Notes under the pieces: model-generated
Seen by the model: the letters and a program-made list of their open reading frames with translations, nothing else
Database searches by the model: none
What the model was told of the DNA's origin: nothing
Assembly: GCA_025666215.1 (NCBI GenBank)
Contig: CP102593.1
Location: 5,250,064 to 5,314,063 of the forward strand
Reading direction: 5' to 3'
Length of the DNA stretch: 64,000 nucleotides
Source: Xanthomonas campestris pv. phormiicola
Lineage (GTDB): Bacteria > Pseudomonadota > Gammaproteobacteria > Xanthomonadales > Xanthomonadaceae
Part shown: positions 17,806 to 27,086 of the stretch, piece by piece
How positions within the stretch are numbered: position 1 is the first letter of the stretch
Layout: every line of letters begins with the position of its first letter
Position numbers and translations under genes: made by a program

Positions 17806-19986
17806 CTAGGCGCCGACGGCCAGATCGAGCTCGGCCGGTGCCGGAGCGGCCATGGCGGGCCGTTGGTGCGGCGCCTCGGCGCGCGCCTGCAGCCGGAACA
17901 CCGCCACCGCCGCGGCCAGCGCGCCGGCCTGCTGTTCCAGCGCATGCGAGGCCGCGGTGGCCTGTTCCACCAGCGCCAGGTTCTGCTGCGTGGTGCGGTC
18001 CATCTGCGCCATCGCCTGGCCGACCTGCTCGATGCCGGCCGACTGCGCCTGCGACGCCACCGCGATCCCGGCCACGACCTCGTTGACCTCGCCCACCGAC
18101 GCCAGCACCCGGCCCATGGTCTGGCCGGCGCCATGGACCTGCGTCGAGGCCACCGCGACCTGCGACAGCGAGGCCTCGATCAGCGTCTTGATCTCCTTCG
18201 CCGCGCCGGCCGAGCGTTGCGCCAGCGCGCGCACCTCGCTGGCGACGACGGCGAAGCCGCGGCCCTGTTCGCCGGCGCGCGCCGCCTCCACCGCCGCGTT
18301 GAGGGCGAGGATGTTGGTCTGGAACGCGATGCTGTCGATCACCGCGATGATCTCGCCGATCTTGCGCGACGACCCCTGCACGCCCTGCATCGCCGCCACC
18401 GCTTCGTCGATCGCCGCGCCACCCTGGCGCGCGACCGATGCGGCCGCGTGCGCCAGCTGGTTGGCCTGATGCGCGTGCGCAGCGTTCTGCTTGACCGTCT
18501 CGGTCAGCTGCGCCGCCGAGGCCGCGGTGCGCTCCAGCGCGCCGGCCTGCTCGGCGCTGCGCCGCGACAGGTCCTGGTGCCCATCGGCGATGGCGCCGGC
18601 CTCGCTGTCGATCGCCGCGGCCGCGCGCTGGATCCCGGCCACGATCATGGCCAGCTGGTCGGCGGTGGCGTTGGCATCGTCGCGCATGCGCGCGAACACG
18701 CCGTGGAATTCGCCGTGCATGCGCACGCCCAGGTCGCCGCAGGCGATGGCGCGCAGCAGCGTCGACAGCGCGCCGAGGTTGCCGTCCACGGCGGCCATCA
18801 GCTGGTTCAGGCTTTCGAGCATGATGCGGAAATCGTGCTGGTGGCGGCTGACGTCGCCGCGCGCGCTGAAGTCGCCGGCCGCCGCGGCCGCCGCCAGGTG
18901 CCAGATGTCGCGGTTGAGCGCGCCCAGATTGGCCTTGATCGCGTCCATGGTGTCGGAGATCGCCGCCTGCTCGCCGGGCAGGCGCGGCATGTCCTCGCTG
19001 AGGTCGCCGATCGCGTAGCGCTGCATCAGCGCGACCGTGCACTGCACCGTGCCCACGTGCAGCTCGACCAAGGCATTGGCATCGTGCAGCAGTTGCCCGT
19101 ATTCGCCGGGGAACCCCGCCGCGTCGCTGCGGTGCGCGACCGCGCCGGCCGCGTGGCGCTGCGCCATCTGCCGTTGCTCGGCGAGCACCGCGCGCAGCTG
19201 CGCCTGCATGGTCTGCATGCTGCGCAGCAGCTCGGCGGCCTCGTCGTTGCCGTGCACCGGCAACGGTGCGTCGAGGCGGCCGGCGGCGATCGCCGCGGCG
19301 ATCCGCGTGCCTTCGCGCAGCGGCCGCACCAGGCTCTGGGTGATGCACCAGCCCAGCCAGGTGGCCACCGCCAGCAGCAGGCCGCCGCCGATCAGCAGCA
19401 TCCAGCGCGCGCGGGTCATCGTCGCCACCGCATCGGCGTAGGCCTGGTCGCTGAGCGTGCGCAGGTGCGCGGCATTGCGCTGGATCGCCTGCTGCCATTG
19501 CGCCAGCAGCGGCTGCAGCGTGTACAGGTGCAGGGTCTGCGCGTCCAGGTTCTGGTTGTCGGCGGCCAGCGCCAGCACCTGGGTCTGGAACGGCTGCACC
19601 TGGACAAAGGCCTGGTCGATCGCGGCGCGGCGCTGCGCGCCGGTGCGGTCGGCCGGATCCAGGCGCATCGCGAACAGCTTGCGGCGCACCTGCGCGTAGT
19701 CGCGCGCGGCCTGGCCGATCGCGCGCACCACCTCCCGCTTCTCGTCGGGGTTGGTCAGGATCACATCGTTGAGCAGGCCGATTTCCAGGCGCGCCTGGGC
19801 GGTGACCATGGCATCGGACAGACGGATCTTCTCCATCTTGTCCAGGCTGATGTCGTCGAGTTGGCGGCGCGCCATGGCCATGGAGGCCAGGCTGGCGACG
19901 ATCAGCGCGCCGCAGAGCAGCAGCAAGGCCGCGAAGGCGAAGGTCAGTCGGGGACCGACTGGATAACGACGGAGGAGACGGATCAT
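17806..19986 (-). CDS. Methyl-accepting chemotaxis protein with several HAMP-like repeats
   Basis: 726 aa. TM1 ([21 protein letters not shown], about residues 14-34) and TM2 ([19 protein letters not shown], about 193-211) flank a periplasmic four-helix sensor. A HAMP domain ([20 protein letters not shown]) is followed by further HAMP-like blocks at [21 protein letters not shown] and [15 protein letters not shown]. The kinase-control tip is canonical ([36 protein letters not shown]). It would signal to CheA/CheW at the cell pole; the ligand is unknown. The ATG at 19986 gives the normal basic N-terminus; a GTG at 20022 is possible. A sigma-28-type promoter lies 142 bp upstream. Confidence 0.92.
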   Translation of the reverse strand: MIRLLRRYPVGPRLTFAFAALLLLCGALIVASLASMAMARRQLDDISLDKMEKIRLSDAMVTAQARLEIGLLNDVILTNPDEKREVVRAIGQAARDYAQVRRKLFAMRLDPADRTGAQRRAAIDQAFVQVQPFQTQVLALAADNQNLDAQTLHLYTLQPLLAQWQQAIQRNAAHLRTLSDQAYADAVATMTRARWMLLIGGGLLLAVATWLGWCITQSLVRPLREGTRIAAAIAAGRLDAPLPVHGNDEAAELLRSMQTMQAQLRAVLAEQRQMAQRHAAGAVAHRSDAAGFPGEYGQLLHDANALVELHVGTVQCTVALMQRYAIGDLSEDMPRLPGEQAAISDTMDAIKANLGALNRDIWHLAAAAAAGDFSARGDVSRHQHDFRIMLESLNQLMAAVDGNLGALSTLLRAIACGDLGVRMHGEFHGVFARMRDDANATADQLAMIVAGIQRAAAAIDSEAGAIADGHQDLSRRSAEQAGALERTAASAAQLTETVKQNAAHAHQANQLAHAAASVARQGGAAIDEAVAAMQGVQGSSRKIGEIIAVIDSIAFQTNILALNAAVEAARAGEQGRGFAVVASEVRALAQRSAGAAKEIKTLIEASLSQVAVASTQVHGAGQTMGRVLASVGEVNEVVAGIAVASQAQSAGIEQVGQAMAQMDRTTQQNLALVEQATAASHALEQQAGALAAAVAVFRLQARAEAPHQRPAMAAPAPAELDLAVGA

Positions 19987-20306
19987 CGGGGCGGGGAGAG
20001 GTTCGGGCGCAATTGCCCACACGTACCCTGGCCACCAAGCTTTACCGAAACGCGACCGACCTACGACAACATGGCGAACTGTGACGCCGGGTGGATCGCA
20101 ACCGCGGCGTGTCGCGCGTCGCAGCCTCTATCGGCGGCAATGCCGGAAACTTGAGCAGGCGCACGCGACCTCCGCGCACGCGTCGGCGTCCACAGGCGTG
20201 TGCTGGACGTGCGACGGCATCGGTTCGGGCCAGCGGCGCAGCGTCCCGCTGCGGCTGTCGCGCGATGCAGCGGTGGCAGGGCGGCGCAACGGCGCCGGCC
20301 GGCGGC
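19987..20306. other. 320-bp intergenic region upstream of the chemoreceptor
   Basis: No gene is supported. It contains the sigma-28-like promoter at 20128-20154 reading into the chemoreceptor and the 3' flank of the alpha/beta hydrolase gene. Confidence 0.6.
20128..20154 (-). promoter_or_regulatory. Sigma-28 (FliA)-type promoter for the chemoreceptor
   Basis: Read on the minus strand the site is TCAAGTTT, 11 nt, GCCGATAG. The flagellar/chemotaxis sigma-28 consensus is TAAAGTTT-N11-GCCGATAA, so 14 of 16 positions match with exact spacing. It points toward the methyl-accepting protein, whose ATG is about 142 bp downstream, which suits co-regulation with late flagellar genes. Confidence 0.75.
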
Positions 20307-21149
20307 TCAGAAGAAGTCGTGCAACAGCGTCGCCACCGCGGCCGGCTGCTCCATGTGCAGATGGTGGGTGCCCGGCAACACATGCACGCGGCCATGGCGC
20401 AGCCGTGCCGCACGTTCGTTGCGCAACGGCTCGGGGAAATACGGCTGCGCCGGATCGGCGTAGATCACCCGCGCCGGGCACTCGATGCCGGCCAGCAGCG
20501 CCTGCACCTGCGCCTCGCTCAGCCGCACCGCGGTGGGCAGGGTCAGGCGCCGGTCGCTGCGCCACACGTAGCCGCCGTCCACCGCCTCGACCCCGCGCTC
20601 CACCAGCAGCCGCGCCGCCGGTTCGCTGAGCTGGTTGGCCTGCATCCGCGCGCGCACCGGCGCGGCCAGGTCGGAGAACACGCGCAGCGGCGAGGCGCCG
20701 GCGCGGCGGGTCGCGGCGACGCTGTCGCGCAGGCGGTCCAGCGTGCCCTCCACGGTCTCGGCCAGACCGCCCAGCATCTCGATCGCGACCAGCTTCTCGA
20801 TGCGCTGCGGCGCCGCCGCGGCCAGGGTGCTGGCGATCGCCGCACCCATCGAATGGCCGAGCACCGCAAAGCGCTCCCAGCCCAGCGCGTCGGCCGCATC
20901 CAGCAGCGGATGCAGCGCGCTGGTCAGCAGATAGTCGGCGCCGGCCGGCAAGGCGTCACTGTGGCCGTGGCCGGGCAGGTCCAGCATCACCAGGTCCAGC
21001 TGCGGCAACTGCGCGCTCAGCGGCACGAAGCTGGCGGCGTTGTCCAGCCAGCCGTGCAGCGCCAGTACCTTGGGTCCGTGCGGATCGCCGCTGCGCAGCC
21101 CGGCCAGCCTGCCCACCCGCGACGGGCAGGCGAACGTGCGCAGCGTCAT
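20307..21149 (-). CDS. Alpha/beta-fold hydrolase
   Basis: 280 aa. The fold is clear: strand-turn [13 protein letters not shown] with the oxyanion HGW (about residue 31), DLPGHGHSD (about 58), the nucleophile elbow [10 protein letters not shown] (Ser about 98) and a C-terminal His in [11 protein letters not shown] (about 266). No signal peptide, so a cytoplasmic esterase or similar hydrolase is expected; substrate unknown. Its ATG overlaps the hemH stop by 4 nt (ATGA), so it is translated downstream of hemH. Confidence 0.88.
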   Translation of the reverse strand: MTLRTFACPSRVGRLAGLRSGDPHGPKVLALHGWLDNAASFVPLSAQLPQLDLVMLDLPGHGHSDALPAGADYLLTSALHPLLDAADALGWERFAVLGHSMGAAIASTLAAAAPQRIEKLVAIEMLGGLAETVEGTLDRLRDSVAATRRAGASPLRVFSDLAAPVRARMQANQLSEPAARLLVERGVEAVDGGYVWRSDRRLTLPTAVRLSEAQVQALLAGIECPARVIYADPAQPYFPEPLRNERAARLRHGRVHVLPGTHHLHMEQPAAVATLLHDFF

Positions 21150-22105
21150 GCGGTGCGGGCGGCCAGCTGCGCCAGCGCGCGTGCGTGCGCCGGGGCGTCG
21201 TTGAGGCAGGGGATGTAACGCACCTGCATGCCGCGCTGGGCGCAGGTCTCGACGAAACCCATCGCCACTTCCTCCAGCGTTTCCAGGCAGTCGGTGGCGA
21301 AGCCCGGGCAGATCACGTCGACCCGCTTGGTGCCCCGCTCGGCCAGCTGCCACAGGCTCGGCTCCGCGTACGGCTGCAGCCAGCGCTCGGCGCCGAAGCG
21401 CGACTGGTAACCGAGCTGCCAGTCGCCGGCGCCCAGGCCCAGCGCCGCGGCGATCGCCTGCGCGCTGGCCTCGCAACGCTGCGGGTACGGATCGCCGTTG
21501 TTGGCCACGCGCTGCGGCAGGCCATGGAAGGAGAAGAACAGGGTCTCGCCGCGGCCGTGCTGCGCCCAGTGCGTGCGCACGCTGTCGGCCACCGCCTCGA
21601 CCCAGGCCGGATCGGTCGGATAGTCCTCGATCAGGGTCACCGGCAGCTGCGGATTGCGCGCCTGCCAGGCCTGCACCACGTCCTCGATCGAGGCGGTGGT
21701 GGTGGTCGAATATTGCGGGTACAGCGGCAGCACCACGATCCGGCGCATGCCGCCGTCGCGCAGCGCGTCCAGCGCCGGCGCCAGCGCCGGGGTACCGTAG
21801 CGCATCGCCCAGGCCACGCGATGCCCGGGCAGTTCGCGCTGCATGCCCTCGGCCAGGCGCCGGGTGTACACCGCCAGCGGCGAGCCTTCCGGCAGCCACA
21901 CCAGCGCGTATTTCTCCGCCGAACGCGGCGAGCGCCGCGGCAGGATCACCCAGTTCAGCAGCGGCCACCAGAACAGCCTGGGAATGGCCACAACGCGTTT
22001 GTCGCCGAGGAACTCGGCCAGGTAACGGGCGACCGCAGGCGCAGTCGGCGCCTCGGGCGTGCCTAGATTCACCACCAGCACGGCGGTCTCGGGTACGTCG
22101 CTCAT
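21146..22105 (-). CDS. hemH: Ferrochelatase
   Basis: 319 aa, the usual bacterial length. Family signatures are [11 protein letters not shown] at the N-terminus, the [14 protein letters not shown] block (about 130-143), the catalytic-His segment [11 protein letters not shown] (His about 195), YQSRFG (about 237), and the [14 protein letters not shown] segment (about 268). It inserts Fe2+ into protoporphyrin IX, the last haem step, at the membrane surface. ATG at 22105 is preceded by CACAAT ending 6 nt upstream with no Shine-Dalgarno, suggesting a leaderless mRNA. It is coupled to the downstream alpha/beta hydrolase. Confidence 0.95.
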   Translation of the reverse strand: MSDVPETAVLVVNLGTPEAPTAPAVARYLAEFLGDKRVVAIPRLFWWPLLNWVILPRRSPRSAEKYALVWLPEGSPLAVYTRRLAEGMQRELPGHRVAWAMRYGTPALAPALDALRDGGMRRIVVLPLYPQYSTTTTASIEDVVQAWQARNPQLPVTLIEDYPTDPAWVEAVADSVRTHWAQHGRGETLFFSFHGLPQRVANNGDPYPQRCEASAQAIAAALGLGAGDWQLGYQSRFGAERWLQPYAEPSLWQLAERGTKRVDVICPGFATDCLETLEEVAMGFVETCAQRGMQVRYIPCLNDAPAHARALAQLAARTA

Positions 22106-22111
22106 GCGCGC

Positions 22112-22117
22112 ATTGTG
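22112..22117 (-). promoter_or_regulatory. hemH -10 element, leaderless architecture
   Basis: On the minus strand CACAAT ends 6 nt before the hemH ATG, followed only by GCGCGC. The spacing equals that of the YgjP-type gene and tdk promoters in this window. Confidence 0.45.
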
Positions 22118-22268
22118 GCAGAGCCGCCCGCCGCGCGCGTCGCCATCGTGCCTATCGCAACGATCGCGGCCCGCGCATTGCCGCGCGCACTCATTGCCGA
22201 TTAATTGCGATGTGACTAAGTTCAAGGACTTGCAGTATCTTGCTGCGGACCTATTTCGGACGCCCGCC

Positions 22269-23174
22269 ATGCCCCGCCTGCCGCGCCTCGCCCTGTTGTT
22301 GAGCACCACGCTGTTCGTCGGCCACGCCGTGGCCGGCCCGGAAGAAGACGAGCGCGCCCGCAATGCGCTGCGCGTGCTGAGCGACATCCAGGAGATCCCG
22401 GAGCAATCCATCCCCGACAAGCTGCTCGACGAGGGCCGCGCGATCGTGGTGATCCCGGACACGCTCAAGGCCGGTCTGGTCATCGGCGGGCGCCGCGGCC
22501 ACGGCCTGATGTCGGTCAAGCGTCCCGACGGCACCTGGTCCAACCCGGTGTTCGTCAAGCTCACCGGCGGCAGCATCGGCTTCCAGGTCGGCGTGCAGTC
22601 CTCCGACGTGGTGCTGGTGTTCCGCAACGACCGCAGCCTGGACAACATCGTCAACGGCAAGTTCACCCTCGGCGCCGATGCCGGGGTCGCCGCCGGCCCG
22701 GTCGGGCGCAACGCCTCCGCCGCCACCGACGGCCAGCTCAAGGCCGAGATCTGGTCGTGGTCGCGCGCGCGCGGCCTGTTCGCCGGCGTGGCGCTGGACG
22801 GCGCGGCGCTGCAGATCGACGATGCCGCCGACCTCAACGTGTACGGCGGCAACACCACCCCGCGCATGATCTTCGAAGGCCGCACCACGTCCCTGCCGTC
22901 CAACGACGTGGTCGCCTTCCGCGACAAGCTCGAGGAAGCCACCTATGCCGCGCGGCAGAACCGCGGCACCGACGGCGGCGATCGCCGCACCGCCGCGGCA
23001 CCGCCGCCGCGGCCGCAGCCGGCGGCGCAGGCCGCACCGCCCACGGTCGCCGAGCCCGCCGACGGCGCCAGCACCGCGCCATTGCAGGCCCCGCCGCAGA
23101 CGGCGCCGCAGCAGGGCTTCCAGCCGGTGTCCGAAGGCGAGATCCGCACCGAGTCGCTGGACGGCAACCACTAG
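22269..23174 (+). CDS. Lipid-binding SYLF/YSC84-domain protein, exported
   Basis: 301 aa. Signal peptide ([16 protein letters not shown], cleavage near residue 20). The SYLF core runs through [67 protein letters not shown] and [16 protein letters not shown] (about residues 45-200), as in Ysc84-type phosphoinositide/lipid-binding proteins. The C-terminal 70 residues are a Pro/Ala-rich low-complexity tail not part of the domain. A periplasmic or envelope role is expected; the bacterial function is not well defined. It precedes tatA with a 10-bp-stem hairpin between them. Confidence 0.9.
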   Translation: MPRLPRLALLLSTTLFVGHAVAGPEEDERARNALRVLSDIQEIPEQSIPDKLLDEGRAIVVIPDTLKAGLVIGGRRGHGLMSVKRPDGTWSNPVFVKLTGGSIGFQVGVQSSDVVLVFRNDRSLDNIVNGKFTLGADAGVAAGPVGRNASAATDGQLKAEIWSWSRARGLFAGVALDGAALQIDDAADLNVYGGNTTPRMIFEGRTTSLPSNDVVAFRDKLEEATYAARQNRGTDGGDRRTAAAPPPRPQPAAQAAPPTVAEPADGASTAPLQAPPQTAPQQGFQPVSEGEIRTESLDGNH

Positions 23175-23200
23175 AATCCGCGCCGCGGCGCGCAGCACTG

Positions 23201-23223
23201 AACGCACCGCGGCGCGGTGCGTT
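23201..23223 (+). terminator. Hairpin downstream of the SYLF gene
   Basis: AACGCACCGC-GGC-GCGGTGCGTT forms a perfect 10-bp stem with a 3-nt loop, followed by ATCCTCCTCGTTCCTT, a weak U-tract. It probably separates the SYLF transcript from tatABC. Confidence 0.5.
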
Positions 23224-23261
23224 ATCCTCCTCGTTCCTTACGACTTCTCTGCGAGCGGATC

Positions 23262-23489
23262 ATGGGCGGTTTTAGCATCTGGCACTGGCTGGTCGTGCTG
23301 GTGATCGTGCTGCTGGTGTTCGGCACCAAGCGGCTGACCAGCGGCGCCAAGGATCTGGGCAGTGCGGTCAAGGAGTTCAAGAAAGGCATGCGCGACGAGG
23401 ACAAGCCCGCCGGCCAGCTCGGCGACGAGTCGCGCAGCAGCGAGCACTCCCGCGACAGCCAGGCCGAACGCGACCGCGACGCGCGCTGA
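23262..23489 (+). CDS. tatA: Sec-independent protein translocase subunit TatA
   Basis: 75 aa. A single N-terminal TM helix ([18 protein letters not shown], about residues 5-22) is followed by the conserved FGTKRL hinge and amphipathic helix ([18 protein letters not shown]). A charged tail ends the protein. TatA multimerises to form the pore of the twin-arginine translocase that exports folded proteins. First gene of tatABC; 16 nt separate it from tatB. Local Tat cargo candidate: OpgD. Confidence 0.95.
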   Translation: MGGFSIWHWLVVLVIVLLVFGTKRLTSGAKDLGSAVKEFKKGMRDEDKPAGQLGDESRSSEHSRDSQAERDRDAR

Positions 23490-23505
23490 ATAGGACGCTG
23501 TCGGC

Positions 23506-24051
23506 GTGTTCGATATCGGATTCAGCGAGCTGCTGCTGATCGCCGTGGTGGCGCTGGTGGTGCTCGGCCCGGAACGCCTGCCCAAGGCCGCGCGCTTCGC
23601 CGGCCTGTGGGTACGCCGCGCGCGCGCGCAGTGGGATTCGGTGAAGCAGGAACTGGAGCGCGAACTGGAAGCCGAGGAACTCAAGCGCAGCCTGCAGGAC
23701 GTGCAGGCCTCGCTGCGCCAGGCCGAATCGCAACTGCGCGACAGCGGCCAGCAGCTGCAGCGCGAGACCGAGGCGCTGCGCCGCGAGATCGACCCGACCG
23801 GGCCGCCGCCGCTGGCCGAGGGCGCGCCGGCGGCCAGCGCACCGCCGACCACGACGCCAGCGTCGGAACCACTGCCGCCGTCCGGCGCTGCCGCCGCCGA
23901 CCACCCGTTGCCGGCCACCACGCCAGCCGCGCCGACCACGCAGACGCACGCACCAGGCGACGCGCCGGCGCCCGCCGCGCACGGCCCTGCCCCCACACCG
24001 CCGGCGCCTGGCGCCGCACCGCCCAACGGCGACCCTGAGGCGCCGCGATGA
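23506..24051 (+). CDS. tatB: Sec-independent protein translocase subunit TatB
   Basis: 181 aa starting at GTG (MFDIGFSELLLIAVVALVVLGP). The N-terminal TM and the GPERLPKAARF motif are diagnostic for TatB; a long amphipathic, coiled helix follows (about residues 25-95). The last third is a Pro/Ala/Thr-rich disordered tail. TatB pairs with TatC to bind twin-arginine signal peptides. Its stop overlaps the tatC ATG by 4 nt. Confidence 0.95.
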   Translation: MFDIGFSELLLIAVVALVVLGPERLPKAARFAGLWVRRARAQWDSVKQELERELEAEELKRSLQDVQASLRQAESQLRDSGQQLQRETEALRREIDPTGPPPLAEGAPAASAPPTTTPASEPLPPSGAAAADHPLPATTPAAPTTQTHAPGDAPAPAAHGPAPTPPAPGAAPPNGDPEAPR

Positions 24052-24788
24052 ATCCGGAAGCCGAAAGCAGCCTGATCGAGCACCTGGTCGAATTGCGCGC
24101 GCGCCTGGTGCGCGCGCTGATCGGCCTGGGCGTGGTGGTGCTGGCGCTGCTGCCCTTCTCCAAGCCCATCTACACCTGGCTGGCCGCGCCGATGCTGGCG
24201 CAGCTGCCGATCGGGCAGAGCGTGATCGCCACCCATCCGGCCGGCGCGGTGTTCGCCCCGCTCAAGCTGACCTTCTTCGTGGGCGTGTTCATCGCCGTGC
24301 CGTGGCTGCTGTACCAGGCCTGGGCGTTCGTCGCCCCGGGCCTGTACCAGCGCGAGAAGCGCCTGGCATTGCCGCTGCTGGCCTCGGCCGTGCTGCTGTT
24401 CTACGTCGGCTGCGCCTTCGCCTATTTCCTGGTGCTGCCGGCGGTGTTCCACTTCCTGACCACGTTCAAGCCGGACATCATCCAGCTCACCCCCGACGCC
24501 GGCGCCTACCTGGATTTCGTGCTGGCGATCTTCTTCGCCTTCGGCGCCAGCTTCGAGCTGCCGGTGGCGCTGGTGATCCTGGCCCTGCTCGGCTGGGTCA
24601 CCCCGCAGCAGCTGCGCGAAGGCCGCGGCTACGCAGTGGTCGGCATCTTCGTGCTGGCGGCGGTGCTGACCCCGCCGGACGTGGTCTCGCAGCTGATGCT
24701 GGCGATCCCGATGTGCCTGCTGTACGAGATCGGCATCATTGCGGCCAGTGCGGTGACCAAGAAGCCGGGAATCGAGGCTAGGGAATAG
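24048..24788 (+). CDS. tatC: Sec-independent protein translocase subunit TatC
   Basis: 246 aa polytopic protein with six TM helices. It carries the TatC signatures IEHLVELRARLVRALI at the N-terminus, the AFVAPGLYQREKR loop (about residue 90), and AIFFAFGASFELPV (about 160). It forms the receptor for twin-arginine signals with TatB. ATGA overlap with tatB fixes the start. The 3' end runs into a degenerate GGGAATAGGGAATGGGAA repeat. Confidence 0.96.
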   Translation: MNPEAESSLIEHLVELRARLVRALIGLGVVVLALLPFSKPIYTWLAAPMLAQLPIGQSVIATHPAGAVFAPLKLTFFVGVFIAVPWLLYQAWAFVAPGLYQREKRLALPLLASAVLLFYVGCAFAYFLVLPAVFHFLTTFKPDIIQLTPDAGAYLDFVLAIFFAFGASFELPVALVILALLGWVTPQQLREGRGYAVVGIFVLAAVLTPPDVVSQLMLAIPMCLLYEIGIIAASAVTKKPGIEARE

Positions 24789-24960
24789 GGAATGGGAACG
24801 GCGTAGTGCGTCGGGGCTGAAACCCTTCCGCACCAGCAGGCACCTCCAGTCCGCAGCAACCACCGAATCCAGTCCGCACATCACGCAAAAAAGAAGCGGC
24901 CCCGAAGGGCCGCCTGCTGTTGCTGTTACCGATTCCCGATTCCCCGTTCCCGATTCCCAG
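24779..24960. repeat. Degenerate GGGAATCGGGAATGG-type short repeats in the tatC/membrane-protein gap
   Basis: Runs of GGGAATAGGGAATGGGAAC (24781-24799) and their inverse CGATTCCCGATTCCCCGTTCCCGATTCCC (about 24931-24959) flank a convergent gap. A similar run recurs at about 32751-32777 next to the rep stop codon. A degraded REP (GTCGGGGCTGAAACCC, 24810) is also here. These simple repeats sit repeatedly at gene ends. Confidence 0.6.
24885..24913 (-). terminator. Rho-independent terminator, UUCG-type loop
   Basis: Read on the minus strand: GCGGCCC-TTCG-GGGCCGC (7-bp stem) followed by TTCTTTTTTG. It lies 50 nt after the stop of the BPSS1780-type membrane protein gene and terminates that transcript. 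Confidence 0.88.
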
Positions 24961-24963
24961 CCC

Positions 24964-25863
24964 TCAAGCGGCAAACACATTCGAAGGCGGCGGCGGCACC
25001 GCCGGCGCGGCATCGCCGCTGTGCACGAACATCTGCTTCCACGCCGCGTAGACCGCGCCGGCCAGCGCCGGCATCGCCAGCGCCATCAGCAGCAACTGCG
25101 CGACCAGGGCGGCGATCGTCGGCCCGGCCAGCGCCTGCACCAGCAGCACCACCAACGCCAGCACGAAATACAGCGCGAACATCGCGATGAAGGCGAGCAC
25201 GAAGAACACCAGCATCGCCGGCACGTTGTGCAGGCAGGCGCGCAGGCTGTTGCGCATCGCCGCCAGGCCGTTGCGGCCGTCGAACATCACCTGCGGGACG
25301 AGCACGAACAGGGTCAGCGTCACCGCCACGAAGCCGACCAGCACCATCAGCAGCCACAGCAGGATGCGCATCGCCGGCAACGTGGCCACCAGCTGCTCGA
25401 CCTGCGCCGGATCGGGCTGGGTGCTGGACTGGCCGAGCTCGTTGAGCTTGTTCATCACCGTGCCCAGCTGCTCCAAACCGCTGGGCGTGATCACGATCAC
25501 CGCCAGGATGCTCAACAACAGCCCGACCACCACCTGCGGCAGCACCGCCACCAGCAAGCTGGGCACGCGCCCGCCGTGCAGCGCCTCCAGCAGGTGCGCC
25601 GGCTGCGCAACGCGGCCCTGGTCCACTTCGCGCACCGCCCACACCAGCCCGCCGAACAGCAGCGGCCCGGCCAGGCCCAGCAGCAGTTGCGCCAGCATGC
25701 CCAGGGTCGGGTTCAGCGCGCCGATCAGCAGCGCCAGCAGCGCCGCCAGGCCCCAGATCACGCCCAGCAGGCCCAGCGCCAGCGGCGCCCGGCGCAGCAG
25801 CGCAATTCCGCTCAACAGCCATTCCGCGCCGGCCGAGGCCGGCAGCTTGCGAATCTCGATCAT
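24964..25863 (-). CDS. BPSS1780-type integral membrane protein
   Basis: 299 aa, six or more predicted TM helices (for example LALGLLGVIWGLAALLALLIG, LLVAVLPQVVVGLLLSILAVIVI, LLWLLMVLVGFVAVTLTLFVLVP, MFALYFVLALVVLLVQAL). The N-terminal IEIRKLPASAGAEWLLSG is typical of the BPSS1780 family of unknown function. The ATG at 25863 is preferred over the in-frame TTG two codons upstream. A Pro/Ala-rich tail ends the protein. It follows the amidotransferase gene on the same strand by 48 nt and ends at a strong terminator. Confidence 0.8.
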   Translation of the reverse strand: MIEIRKLPASAGAEWLLSGIALLRRAPLALGLLGVIWGLAALLALLIGALNPTLGMLAQLLLGLAGPLLFGGLVWAVREVDQGRVAQPAHLLEALHGGRVPSLLVAVLPQVVVGLLLSILAVIVITPSGLEQLGTVMNKLNELGQSSTQPDPAQVEQLVATLPAMRILLWLLMVLVGFVAVTLTLFVLVPQVMFDGRNGLAAMRNSLRACLHNVPAMLVFFVLAFIAMFALYFVLALVVLLVQALAGPTIAALVAQLLLMALAMPALAGAVYAAWKQMFVHSGDAAPAVPPPPSNVFAA

Positions 25864-25911
25864 TGCCAATCCGAAGTGGGGGAACGCCGTACAACGCGGC
25901 GCCTGTACAGA

Positions 25912-26661
25912 TTATCGCGGTTTTGCCTGGCCGCCGGCGGTTTGCTGGCCGCGCGCGTGCTGAACGAAGCGCCGCAGCAGCTTGCGCGCCAGCGGCGCGG
26001 CGCTGACCTCGCGGGCGATGGTACGGGCGCAGCGGCCGGCGCTGCGTAGACACTCGGCGCGGGCGTGCACGTAGCCGCGCATGTGGTGGGTGGCGAATTC
26101 CGGGTGGAACTGCACGCCCCAGGCGGCTTCGCCCCAGCGGAAGGCATGGCACTGGTCCTGCGCCGAACGCGCCAGCACGGTGGCGCCGGCCGGCGCGCGC
26201 AGCACCGTCTGCAGGTGCGTGGCGTGCGCCGGGAAGCGTTCGGGCAGGCCGGCGAACAGCGGATCGTCGAACGCCGGCGGATGCAGGTCGATGTGCACGG
26301 TGCCCGATTCGCGCCCGGCCGGGTTGTAGGCGACCTCCCCGCCCAGCGCGTGCGCCAGCAGCTGGTGGCCGTAGCAGATGCCCAGCAGCGGTGTGCCGGC
26401 GTGGGCGGCCTCGCGCAGCCAGTCGGCCGAGCGCTCGCTCCAGTCGGCGCGGTCGGTGACGAAGGCCGCCGAGCCGGTGACGATGATGCCGGCGAAGCCC
26501 GTGCGCGCGGGCAATGCGGCACCGCCGGCGACATTGGCGACCACCGTGTCGCGCGCGGCCAGGCCGGCGGCGACGCGGATCCAGTGCGGGAAGCGCCCAT
26601 AGCGCCGCATCGTCGCCACCGGCTCGCCGGTTTCGAGGATCAGGAAGGGCGCAGGCGTCAT
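25912..26661 (-). CDS. Class I glutamine amidotransferase (GuaA-like domain)
   Basis: 249 aa single-domain protein. The nucleophile elbow LLGICYGHQLLAHALGG puts Cys near residue 96; the catalytic His-x-Glu is in WGVQFHPEFATHH (about residues 185-197). This is the stand-alone GATase-1 architecture (YfeJ/GMP-synthase-like) that hydrolyses glutamine or gamma-glutamyl compounds; the acceptor partner is unknown. The C-terminus is basic and low complexity. It is cytoplasmic by lack of a signal. Confidence 0.88.
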   Translation of the reverse strand: MTPAPFLILETGEPVATMRRYGRFPHWIRVAAGLAARDTVVANVAGGAALPARTGFAGIIVTGSAAFVTDRADWSERSADWLREAAHAGTPLLGICYGHQLLAHALGGEVAYNPAGRESGTVHIDLHPPAFDDPLFAGLPERFPAHATHLQTVLRAPAGATVLARSAQDQCHAFRWGEAAWGVQFHPEFATHHMRGYVHARAECLRSAGRCARTIAREVSAAPLARKLLRRFVQHARGQQTAGGQAKPR

Positions 26662-27086
26662 CGGCGGGCGGCAACTCGGAAGGGGTCGACCCGATTGTAG
26701 ACAGACCTTCGCGGCTTTTTCCAAGCCGATGACGCACCGCACCGCTGTCGCGCGTGGCAATTCAGCTGCACGACAGTCGTTTGCCGCGGCAACGCGTCGG
26801 TTCTGCCATGAGCGCTGCGCCACTCGAGCGGGTGCACGCAGCGCTTGGGACGGCAGGGGAATTCCGCCAGCATCGCCGGATCCACGACCGTGAGCCGCTC
26901 GTCGGGATCCAGTTCGAAGAGGCGCCGGTACTGTTCCGGGGCCAGGGCCTTGGCCGCTTCGTCCTGGAATTCCAGGGCGATGCGGTTGATCTCCTCGCCC
27001 TCGGCCCGGCTGGTGGCGGACTCGGCGTTTGGCGTGCGCCGATCGCCGTGATCGCACCAGCGCGCGCCGCGCCGGCCGTGGCCGCC
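26658..27086 (-). pseudogene. Probable degraded coding remnant downstream of the GspE-like gene
   Basis: The reading frame continues past the GspE-like stop with no further stop until 26658. Between about 27010 and 26845 it encodes protein-like sequence (EEINRIALEFQDEAAKALAP, EQYRRLFELDPDERLTVVDP) unlike the surrounding Arg/Gly-rich text. The first in-frame ATG (26885) lies near the end of this segment, so no intact gene is apparent. The fragment resembles the end of a helical LTxxQ/Spy-type protein, but that is a weak impression. It fills the 425-bp gap, where I see no other gene. Confidence 0.35.
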
